This document shows, one piece after another, positions 12,618 to 22,458 of a DNA stretch of 64,000 nt. The stretch's first letter is position 1. Every line of letters starts with the position of its first letter. Origin of the DNA: Thelephora terrestris (lineage: Eukaryota; Basidiomycota; Agaricomycetes; Thelephorales; Thelephoraceae); contig WIUZ02000003.1 of NCBI GenBank assembly GCA_015956445.1, forward strand, positions 1,798,001 to 1,862,000. The letters are read 5' to 3'. The position numbers were made by a program, and so were the translations under genes. A model generated the notes under the pieces. That model saw only the letters and a list, made by a program, of their open reading frames with translations, did no database searches and was not told the origin of the DNA.

Positions 12618-13559
12618 GTTGTCTTCAGTTCGGTGTCGATGGTGGGCTGATAAGAGATAGATGGCCTCGTGGCCTCATTCCGTTCTGGGAAACTACTAGA
12701 CGCTGGAAAATATTCAAGTTTCTTCCGGTCAGAGGAGAATTACATCTCAGGCTGGTTCAAACGACATCCCCCATTTTGCATTTCTCTCTCTCTCTCCGGG
12801 GCTGTGGAACGCCCAATGCCGACAATTACAATTGATAAACTGACTCCGACAAATTCGTGCGATTGCTGGTGGTCCTCTGGTGCGGCCTTCGTTGACTCCG
12901 AGGTAGATGCTACCGCCACTTCTCGCATCAACTTGGCTTCAGACGTTCTCACCAACACCAACGAATATGGCTCGTACTCGGCTCGTACGTCGAAACTGCA
13001 TCTGGCCCACGCCTGTGCCCAGCCAGCCCTCATCTCCGGCGCGCAAGGTCTCAGAGTCGTCGAACTGCTGGACATAAAGCTATCCTTCATTTCATACACG
13101 TTTTTATTCCACGTTATCTATCCGTTCGCAGGGAAAAACGCGAACGCCCGAAAGTTCAACGAAAGCCTCCCTCTGCCAAATGCCAGAAGCCTGCCATCAC
13201 TGAGGATCCTATGACCCCCACCGCCCGAACGAGCCAAGAGGCCCATCGTTTCATTCGTCACGTCCCCCTGTAAAGGATCGAAGCCTGGGCCCTCTCAGGT
13301 CGTGAGGGTTTCTCTCCTTCTCTTCGCCCTCGCGAGCTGATGCGAACGTCCCCGTACTTTGATCGGCTTGAGCTCTCAGAAGGGGAGGAGACAACGACGT
13401 TGTAATGAGGGTCAAGCGGTCAGATTTTTTCTCTGTCGTATCCGTAGAGAAGTGTTGCCAAACAATACAAGGCTTCCTACCGACATACCAACCCTTGGCA
13501 GTGTGCCGAAGGGTGACATCGATACCCAGTAGCTGACCGACAGTGCGCCATAGTCCGAT
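12618..13559. other. Intergenic stretch, no supported gene
   Basis: Upstream region of the NLR gene. A short CT-rich tract lies near 12780-12800. Open frames here (for example 12740-13099 on the minus strand) lack any recognisable domain or splice context and are not called. Confidence 0.4.
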
Positions 13560-14187
13560 CGAGATTGAATGAACCAGTACTGGGGTGTTTCCGATGTGCT
13601 GATTCCCACCTTCAAGGGCTCCGGATTCCTGGTCGCGCGCCATCCGAGCGAAGTCTGCAGAGGCTTAATACTGGCCCGGGAGATTTCGCTTGGGGTGAGG
13701 TTTGGCAAGAGCTCGAGTGTTCTCATACTTGAAGCAAAAATGGAGACGAGCGGAGCTTGTAGGCAGGACCCGGGATACTCGATTAGGAAGTCACGTGGCC
13801 ACCAACTCCGGCGACGCCGGAACCGGGAACGCGGCCATATGATACGCCCTTCTTCAATCCGGTTAAAGCGCATCTGAGCGCTCGAATTTCCAGCAACGTA
13901 CGATAAATCGCTTGAACCCTGTACTACTTCCAGGGCATCCATCCTGATCGCGTGAGCGCCCCCGAACGGTTTCGAGTGATGTTAACCTGATTCCCCTTCA
14001 AGCGTGATGGGTGCAACTGGAAGCGGCAAGACACCTGAATGGTTTGCACAGCCCTTCCCCACATCGTAGAACTGACTCGATACCCTCTTCCCAGTGTGAA
14101 CCCATTCGCGAGCTTTACCTCGTCTGTGCGCCATCTGGCGTTCGCTTCGACCTTCAGGTCCGAATGGCTGGCGAGATTGATGAACTG
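13560..14187 (+). pseudogene. Broken, internally inverted copy of the AIG1-like GTPase gene
   Basis: This block repeats 17660-18313, including the upstream region (TTCCGATGTGCTGATTCC, ACTTGAAGCAAAAA). The position of the start codon reads ACG (13896-13898) where the intact copy has ATG, followed by the same TACGAT...TCGCTTGAACCC. The first intron and the P-loop exon are present (GTGATGGGTGCAACTGG from about 14003). The next exon is in reverse orientation: the reverse complement of about 14093-14187 matches the intact exon beginning TTCATCAATCTCGCCAGCC. Lost start and inverted exon mean it cannot encode the GTPase. It is a decayed duplicate of a host gene. Confidence 0.85.
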
Positions 14188-14290
14188 GAGACCTATTTAA
14201 CGGGTCTCCTCGATTACGATACTCGGCGCTTTCCACGAGTTACATGGACGCCGGGTCGGTCGGAATGGAACGAGCGTCATTGACTGAGGG

Positions 14291-14938
14291 TCCCAGGGAC
14301 CGAAGCGGGGTTGCGGATAACCTGAGAACGTCGCGGGGTTAGCGCCCAGAACATTCAATTAGTATTCAAATCTTATCTTTCCTTCTGAGCTCTCAAATTA
14401 GAACTCATCCTCTTCAACACTCTTTTTCTAGCCCGGCGGTCGTCTCCCAGAACTTCACTGGAATTTTGGGGAACTAGCTTGGCTGCACACTCTGTTCTCC
14501 GAGCCGCCAGGTTTCTCGACCAAGAGTCCTCGACGACCGTCCGGAGCTCTTTTGGGCTCGGAATTTTTCTACTGCACAACTGGCAACCCAGCGCTTTGAA
14601 GTGAATGCAGGGTCTTATATCGAAACTCTCCAATTGTGTTGTGACCATGGAGTTAGTAACCCACGGCGGTGGGTAGTCTGCAGTCGTACTCGATAGGCCT
14701 TCATTATACGGATGCGCCGGTCAGGGACCTCGACTCGTGATCAATGATCGTGATCCAGTGCAAAGGCGAAAGATGGCGTTTGGGTTTCGAGGCGTGTATG
14801 AGGGGAACAGACCAGCAATTAAAGAAGCGCCAATCGGACAGGGTTCTTAAGTAGCCTTTGGTCTCTTGGATTCGAGTTTCTTTGCTCTTCCCCCGTTGTC
14901 AGCATCACGCCCTCCTCCAATCGGCAAGTCAGTCCCCC
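14291..14938. other. Intergenic stretch, no supported gene
   Basis: A 91-codon minus-strand frame at 14373-14648 contains a CIHFKALGCQLC stretch, but it has no family I recognise and no clear gene context, so it is not called. The rest is taken as upstream sequence of the DUF6533 gene. Confidence 0.4.
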
Positions 14939-16749
14939 ATGTCCTCCGACTTAGAGGTCCTCATTCAGATCGGAGATACTATGTAAGTCTGATCTCGCTC
15001 GGCATTTCGTTGCCTGCTAAAGCGGAAGGACTATAGCCTCTCAATCAAGGTATTTCGCCCTGGATCTCCGTCGTGTTAACCACGCCAATGACGGTCACGG
15101 TTTCAGTATTACGCGATCGCAACTTGCACAATACTTTTTTATGACCACCTGTTGACCCTGGCGGACGAGGTTCGTCAAGAACTTTCCCTAAGCATCCTTT
15201 GCTTCCCTACTAAGAGCCCGTGCCCCGGAAGATTGAATATATCTGGTCTGGAAAGAAATCATTGAGTGCATACCCCGCTTGGAACGTGTGCTCCTTTCTG
15301 AAAACCTTTGAGCAGTATTTTGGCTCTTTATTATGGTGAATATCGCCTTTCCCTTCGCGGTTCTTTCTTCTCTCTTACCCAAGGCAGAATAGGTACTTTC
15401 CCATCACATTTCAGCTTTGGCAAATCACAGGTATGTACTCGATCTCGTCATTGGGGCTCTGAGAGTATGTTAACTGTGATCTGCCAATAACAGCGGCCTA
15501 TATTCCGCACTTGGGCCCAAAGGTGGGTCTTGTTTAGTTCGAGACCGTGTCGAATTCATGTTAATATGATGCTCATTTAATCCCAGCTGTACGAATTACA
15601 ATCAACAGACGACTGAGATCTCCTTTCTCACATTTCTATCGAAACAGATGCGAGAAAACTTCGTGGTATTCTGTCTTTGCGCTGGTCGTTTGCACTTTCC
15701 TCGCACAAGTCGTATTGGCCCTCAGGTTCGGGACTGTTTCCTTTGTTCAGCGATGACGACGAGTCAATGACCAAGTATGTCATCGCAGGATTTATGCCGT
15801 TGCGATGAAACGCACTTCGGTCGTCATTGTGTTTGGGACTATTACGGTTTCTCAACTTGCGATTGGGATATGGACGACAACCTTTGCGGCGGAAGGGGGA
15901 GGTAAGGTCAAGTTCTCGTGTCAGGCGAACCACCTTCACTCAGGATGCCTATGCGCTCCGCTGCTATTGTGCTCACATAGTGCAACCGGCCCCACCGATA
16001 CCCCTCGACGCGTTCCAAATATGCATATTCACCCAGAATAGAAGCCTAGAGATTGCATACACAGCCCTCTCCCTTAGCTTTGGTCCGTATTGACGGTCTT
16101 CAAACTAAACCTAGCTGCGCCCTGACTCCGCTGAAAATTATGTGTAAAACAGACTTCCTCGCGTTCTCGTTGATAATTCTTTTGGCGGTCACAATGAGGG
16201 CGCCGGGGCTCAAGGTCCGAAGCATTTTGGAAACCATCGCGGAAGATGCAACGAAGTACTTCCTGATTATATTCACCTCCCATTTAGTGGTTGAGGTGAC
16301 CCTGAATCTCGAACAGGTGGGCATGATCGTTCCTCTCCCCAGATGGCAGCCACCGAGATGTTGACGTCCTATCTGTCCCTCTATAGCAAATGATTCGGCT
16401 ACTTCCGGCGCCGTAAGTCATCACCTAACCCACCCTACGTGCAACTATCCTCACTACGTCTTCCTTTACCACCATTAGAGGCAACGTCGTGTAAGCCCTC
16501 CACCTTGTTTCTACTTTCTTGCTTCAATGACCAATGGCCTATGTTAGATACATTCCTGTGATGATTTCGCGGATAATACTCTCGTTGAGAAAAGCCGCAG
16601 ATCCACTGCGAAAAAATCAGTCCCTTGGGGAATCATCCGACAGGACTAATCTCCCGAGCATGAAGTTCAACCACCCTCGGAGGGCCGCAAAAGGAAGGGA
16701 AGATGACATGACGATCGATACTTACTCCAGGTCGCAGACGGAGGTCTGA
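14939..16749 (+). CDS. DUF6533 family integral membrane protein (copy 1)
   Basis: Polytopic membrane protein of unknown function from a family that is expanded in Agaricomycetes. The start is ATG 14939 (MSSDLEVLIQIGDTM). The DUF6533 hallmark is YYAIATCTILFYDHLLTLADE followed after an intron by IEYIWSGKKSL (about 15105-15270). Later hydrophobic exons follow: CIFTQNRSLEIAYTALSLSFG, DFLAFSLIILLAVTM, and AEDATKYFLIIFTSHLVVEVTLNLEQ (about 16145-16315). The family's final helix and tail, MISRIILSLRKAADPL, comes before a charged cytosolic end and TGA at 16747-16749. At least seven introns are inferred. Exons between 15290 and 15950 are poorly resolved by eye. No enzyme motif is seen. Confidence 0.7.
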
Positions 16750-17429
16750 TAGAGGGGGGCCATTAGCCATAGGTGATATCATTGCGTGTAAAACAGGTCC
16801 TCTAGCTCCCTAAAAATATTAATCTTATACTCCTTTGTCTGATCCTAAGCCCTTGCCTAGATTTTCCAGCCTCTCGCTGCGCCCACTCCCTGACAAGATG
16901 AGTCTCGGGGGGCACGAGATGACGCGGGGTGGTGTTGTCGGGCCTTTAAGTATTCACGGGCATAAACCATTTTCCGACCGAGGGCGTATTGAGGGGTTAC
17001 GCGGGCGGAATTTCAATTGAGCAACATCAATTTCGATCCATTGAGTGTATACACGTGGAACGCCCGGGACGCAGTTTAAATATGCCTCCGCCAATGTGTT
17101 ATGGGAACACAGGAAGGGGGAATCAAACACGCGGGTTCGAAATCCGCACGAGGACCGGGACGATCACTGGGGAAAATTGCCTGGCTCAGGTGGATGGCGG
17201 GCGGAGTCTCGTAATACCGGTGGCCTTGGAAGAACCCTTATGTATGGTAACCTGCGGCGAGCTCCTAAAGCTGGGTTTGCGCGGCTCTTGCCGTATTCTT
17301 GCGAAGGACTCGGTCCGGATTGAACTGAGCGTTCACCGTGGCTGCGAGGAGTTGGAACGAGAATGACGGGAGGCTTTTGACCTTCAACAGGAACGTATCG
17401 GTATGACGGCCCGGGGATGGAATGAGATT
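16750..17429. other. Intergenic stretch, no supported gene
   Basis: No gene with recognisable features. A T-arm-like GGTTCGAAATCC occurs near 17133 without the remainder of a tRNA. Confidence 0.4.
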
Positions 17430-18117
17430 GTGCACGGTCAACCGTGAGCGCAAGGAGAACAGTCACTTGGGAGATGGCAACGGATAATCGTCAACGACAC
17501 GACCGCAAGCTCCGTTTCCGCACCAGGAGCTCACTGGACTTCTGCTTACTAAGATTTGACTAGTAGTCAAATGCCCGACTGCGATAGCGGACCAACGCCA
17601 AAGCCAATCAAAGAACTTGTTTTTGAGTTTCTGCGGTGAAGGGGAGGGTTTCGAAAAATCCAACGAAGGTGAGTGCTCGGGCGTTTCCGAGATGGCGATT
17701 CCCGCCTTGAGCTCTTTCCTGGTCGTACGCCATCCGAGCGAAGTCTGCAGAGGTTTGGATACCAGCCCAGGAGATTTCACTTGAGACGAGGTATGGCAAG
17801 AGCTCAAGTGCTCTCATACTTGAAGCAAAAAAGGAGACGTGCAGCGCTAGTGTGGGCAGTTCTCGGGATGCTCAATTAGGAAGTGGCCACCAACTCCGTA
17901 CGGCGAGGCCGGAACGCGGCTTCCACACACCAACGTTCTAGTCCGCCACACTCTGCCTGGTTCAAATAAGCTGGACCTTATATCCTGGGGGTCCCTAGCT
18001 GAGGGTCTCCTCCTCACCGTTGTTCACAAACCAGCTGACGACCTGGCATACGCTCTTCTTCACGCCTGAAACTTCTTCAATCTGGTTAAAGCAATCTAAG
18101 CGCTCGCATTTCCGCCA
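17430..18117. repeat. Upstream block of the intact GTPase gene, repeated at 13.6 kb and 7.4 kb
   Basis: This upstream region aligns with 13560-13895 and, in its distal part, with 7430-7740. It contains the shared GCAACGGATAATCGTCAA, GAGTTTCTGCGG and CTCATACTTGAAGCAAAAA landmarks. It directly precedes the GTPase start codon, so it is presumably the promoter region that was copied along with the gene. Confidence 0.75.
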
Positions 18118-19596
18118 ATGTACGATAGGTCGCTTGAACCCGGTGCCACCCCCGAGGCACCCATCCTAATCGCGTGAGTGTCCCCCCAGCGAGTCCGAGT
18201 GATGTTGTACTGATTCTCCTTCAAGCGTGATGGGTGCAACTGGAAGCGGCAAGACATCTGTATGGCTTGCACAGCTCTCCCACACATCGTGAAATTCACT
18301 TGACACCCTCTAGTTCATCAATCTCGCCAGCCATTCGAACCTGCAGGTCGGAGCGAGCTTGCGTTCGTGCACAGACGAGGTACAGCTCGCGGATGAGTTC
18401 ACACTCGACGGGAGGCATGTGGTCCTCGTTGACACTCCTGGGTTCGACGACACCACAAAGAGCGACACGGACGTGTTGAGGATGATCGCAGACTTCTTAG
18501 CTACGACGTAAGTGTGAACCCATCGGTCGCTCCCTTTCGTGCGAGGTCCTGAACGCCGGTGACTAGATACGAGAACATCAGGAAGATGGCTGTCAAATGT
18601 TTTTTGACGTGCACTTTTCGCGACTTCCCATCGCTTATTTGACACTTTATTACTATATTTGGTTCGTCAACTTCTCAAGATCCACGACATAACTTCTAGA
18701 AGTACGTACTTTTCCCTTCTTTCTGCCTTTTCTTGCAATAACTTATGAAAAGAATGAGAAAAGCCATAAAACACTCATTCCCAACTATCCTGATGAAGGG
18801 GTCGAAACTAGCGGGCGTCATCTACGTACATCGCATATCGGACAAACGCTTTAACGGGATCGCGGGGCGAAACTTCAAGATATTTCGCGAGCTCTGCGGA
18901 GAATCAAATCTCAAGAATGTCATCCTCGCCACGAACATGTGGGACGAGGTGCCACACGAGGTCGGCAAGGCTCGTGAGAGGGAACTCGCTTCCGTCTTCC
19001 TCAAGCCAGCCCTCGATAAAGGCGCTCAAATGGCCTGCCACCACAATACCGAACAATCAGCGCACGACATCATTCGCCGCATCATGAACAACCACCCGGT
19101 CATCCTTCAGATCCAACGCGAGCTCGTGGACGAGAGCAAAGACATCGCGAACACCGCTGCCGGGGAGGCAATCAACGTGGAACTAACAGAGGAGAAAAAA
19201 CGACACGAGGCCGCGTTGGATCAGTTGCTAGAGGAGACTATGCGGATGATTGAAGAGAAGAATGAGGAGACCAGGCGGGTATTGGAAGAGGAGAGGAGGA
19301 GTTTAGAGGAGGTGATGTGGATTGTGATGGAGGAGTCGGAGGAGATTGCTTCGCAGTATATCCAGGAGCTGGAGTGGACGGAGATGAAGATGCAGCACGT
19401 GGAGGCACAGGCAAGGCTCGACAGAGAACAAGCCGAGATGGAGCACAAGGTGCAGATGGTTTTGCTTAACGATCGCCTTCAGGAAGCAGAAGTCGAGGCT
19501 GAGCTCGAGCGACTGAACATGGAGCGCGAGATCAGACAGTTGGAGGCACAATTGAACTCGTCTGGGGGCAACGACAGTTCTTGTGTAATCATGTAG
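18118..19596 (+). CDS. AIG1/septin-like P-loop GTPase with coiled coil and CaaX box
   Basis: Probable membrane-associated GTPase of the fungal AIG1-like group. Exon 1 (18118-18173) gives MYDRSLEPGATPEAPILIA. Exon 2 (18226-18259) carries the P-loop VMGATGSGKTS. Exon 3 (18314-18507) gives FINLASHSNLQVGASLRSCTDEV (switch I-like Thr) and G3 VDTPGFDD. After a poorly resolved stretch (18508-18795) the frame resumes with GSKLAGVIYVHRISDKRFNGIAGRNFKIFRELCG and the G4-like ILATNMWDEV. Residues encoded from about 19170 form a long Glu/Arg-rich coiled coil (EEKKRHEAALDQLLEETMRM onward). The protein ends ...NDSSCVIM, a CaaX box with X = Met, predicted to be farnesylated. A broken duplicate lies at 13.6-14.2 kb. 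The region 18560-18745 may hold an insertion or unusual intron. Confidence 0.82.
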
Positions 19597-19920
19597 TAAG
19601 CAGTTTCCGGCCTGAGCGTTCCCTCTCGTTTGCGTAGATCATTGACGGATCCTCTGAAAGGTGAGCATATTTAAACGTACATTGCGGGGCACGACTTTAG
19701 CCTGTGAGCAGACCGAACTCACTCCAGCCCCCCAGGCGGTGTACTTAAATAGTAAATGGCAACAGTATGTACGCGCGACCGCATCTCCTGAGAGGGTACT
19801 CTCGCCCGGGGTTCCCTTACTGTACCACATGACGGCCGATTTACCGTGCAACCCTCTTGTATTTGAGGTAGTACGTAGCTCCACGTGGACGAGCCTAGAC
19901 AGACAGGTAAAGAGACATGA

Positions 19921-21719
19921 TTAGCACCAAGGCAGAATATCTTCTCCTCCACGCACCTCATAACTGTCGTTCATGTCCTGTACAGGCAAAGGATTGGGGT
20001 ATCTCCCATCCTCATCCACAAGCTCATACTCATACCTTGTCAAAAAAAAGGCTAAAACCAGCTTCATCTCCAGTTTAGCCGCCTTCGTCCCCGTACAAGG
20101 GTGCCGACCGGCTCCCCAACCGACGAATGGGTAGGCAGCGTCCGGGACCGGGTCGGGTCGTAGCCACCGACCAGGGTCATATTTCTCTGGTTCGGGGTAA
20201 TATTCCGGGTTCATGTTGGCGTCACTCGAAGGATACAAAAGGAAATCCCCCCGTTTGACCACCCGCCCATAGATATTAACGTCCTGACCCATGTTCCTGC
20301 GGAGGGCAATCACGGACAGAGAAATTCGTTGCGTCTCCCTAATGCAAGCATCAAGGATAGGGATTTCGTCTTCCCATGCTGAGATGGGGATGCTTTTGAG
20401 TTTTTCGTACAGCGTTGCAGAGGAAGGAGAGCCATCGAAGTGACGCGAAATCAGGTCCTGAATCTCCTCCTCGCACTTCTTTCTCCACTCTGGATGGATG
20501 ACGAGATGTATGAGCATCCAGCACGCTTTTTCGCGTGATATGAATATGTAGACGGTTTGTGGACTGTACTAGACGTTGGGACTCACAAACGACGCCCGTG
20601 TTAGAAATGGCCACGAAAAATATCCCCACGATTTCCTGCGGTGAATCAGGCTTCGCGTCATTTACGACCGTTAGAGAAACTTACCCCAACTATCCTTTCA
20701 GTCGCGTGGCCGTCAGCGATCATGATGTCGATAGCGTCACCGGTGGGCTCTGAGTGCCTCCTTTTCTCGACGTAGGCATATATCATGGCGGTCAATCTGG
20801 TGGTGGCCTCCTTTTTCTGTTTCCTAGCCGAGTTTGGGAGCCATGGTAAGAGCACGGAGGCGGGAGTATTGCCGGTATGGTGGGCCAAGAGCAGTTCTCT
20901 GATCTTCTTGAGGTCAACTTCGTTCTTCGTCAACTCGTCGCAAGTGGCTATACGAGCGTTCATGACGAAGATGAGCTTGAAAATAAATGTCACCCCAGAC
21001 ATAATAAGAACGAATCCTTCCGCGAAGGGACTCACGTCATAAATCTCAACGAATGGATCAATTCTTCCACTCTCGCCGCCGATTCCCCAGTTGTCAGCCT
21101 TGGCGATTATATCCTGCAGAAGCGTGGCGAGGACTGAGATGTAGGTGAGACCCAGACTTAAGGCCGGCAGCTCCAGAATCGCAGGTCACACTCACTGCTT
21201 TGTAAGCGGTTTTTGTTCAGGAGCTTGTTCAGCTTCTTGTTGAAGAGGGTGATGTCCTTATCCTCGGCTTCGAATTCTTTGCTGTCGGTAGAGACGGGCG
21301 ACTGGGGTCGTTCGAGTCAATAGGCCATTCGGTCGCTATGCAAACGAAACACGTACGATGCCCCCGAGGATCGTGTAACCGTGATGAAGGCTGAATCGTA
21401 CATTAGAATAAAATGACTTGCGAGCCTCCTCCCCGGTCAAAACAATGATTTTGTTGTGGTGCACGTTGAAAGAAAAGGACTTTCCCGGGTTCCGCTGCAA
21501 GTTCGACTGGATAAAGTCGTATCGCCGCTGAAAGAAGTTCCAAGCGTGGTAAAATTGGACGCCCCGCAGATTGGGGAATTCATGTTCCTGATCTTTAGAC
21601 GTCAGAGCATAACACACGGCGGCTGTCGCGAGGATAGTAGCCGCGCCAACGACGACAGCAACGAGTTGGTTGTCCCCTCCCGTGATGGATTGAAAGATAG
21701 CCGTGTTGAGGGTAGACAT
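19921..21719 (-). CDS. Cytochrome P450 (second)
   Basis: Start ATG at 21717-21719: MSTLNTAIFQSITGGDN, then a hydrophobic anchor (LVAVVVGAATILATAAVCYALTS). Downstream: FYHAWNFFQRRYDFIQ, SFSFNVHHNKIIVLTGEEARK, and the I-helix IVGIFFVAISNTGVV, which lacks the usual acidic-Thr pair. Then CWMLIHLVIHPEWRKKCEEEI, ExxR as ETQR (about 20330-20340), KYDPGRW, and the heme loop FVGWGAGRHPCTGTKAAKLEMK (about 20115-20080) with the Cys ligand. The stop is TAA at 19921-19923. Introns lie near 20520-20580, 20620-20690, 21010-21330 and elsewhere. The heme region GAGRHPCTG resembles the CYP51-like/CYP6001-like side of fungal P450s, but I did not assign a CYP number. A KDZ transposon end lies about 130 bp upstream of its ATG and may have displaced its promoter. 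Confidence 0.85.
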
Positions 21720-21852
21720 GAGCTCTGTAGTGGTGGCCAGAACGAGAAGGCCGTTATATGTGAGTGCTCGACGCGCGCGGGACGTGATGACAATTGGTCG
21801 AATAACGCGCAGTTTCCTTTTGGGGTTCAATGTTTGGGCAAGGACAAAACCG

Positions 21853-22178
21853 CCACCTCGTTCTCACGCAATTGCCGCCTCCGTAGGGGTGCTACGGTGT
21901 AAGAGGGTGCACCCTAACGAGGCAAATTCCTGATCAAGCCTCTCACCAGCGGTTTCACCGCCAAAAAACCCCATTATGGTATCCACCCTTTATCCCTTTT
22001 CGTAAAATGTTCCCGGTTACTGCAAGGTCCATAGAGCCGAACCACACGTGATACATTTTGTAGAACCACCCACAAGAACGAACCGGTGGGACTTGCCGGC
22101 CGAGAGGGATAGAGGTCCAGTGACGTAGCGCGTCAGATTCCAGTCGCGTTACAACGCGCTGAGTGGGCTATACACGCG
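21853..22178 (+). repeat. Left TIR of the KDZ element
   Basis: It begins CCACCTCGTTCTCACGC and ends near GGGCTATACACGCGT. It is the near-exact reverse complement of the right end and includes a small palindrome, GGGTGCACCC, 51 bp in. Differences from the right copy are scattered substitutions and one or two single-base indels. Confidence 0.9.
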
Positions 22179-22458
22179 TAAATACAAGATTATTGCACCG
22201 CCGCGAATTATATACGTGTAATCTCGTTTCCAAAGCCCCCCACAACAATACGCTGTGTGAATTAGTAGTGTTTTTTCCACCACGACTCGTGATCAACAAA
22301 GATCACACCGGCTTCGTGATTAGGGCAAGATATCATTTATTCATATCACAAATTCACGGTCAACACATATAACGAGTACTACAGAACGGACGATAGTAAC
22401 CGGGCACAAGAATTCTAAGAGGCGTTGTCTACGAGGTCGCCACGACGGGTCATTTCAA

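Noticed and set aside
14373-14648. 91-codon minus-strand frame with CIHFKALGCQLC, possible zinc-binding protein
   Set aside because: Only one Cys-x2-Cys pair, no family match and no supporting gene structure.
17120-17160. T-arm-like sequence GCGGGTTCGAAATCCGC, possible tRNA
   Set aside because: No matching acceptor stem, D-arm or anticodon arm in the preceding 70-90 bases.
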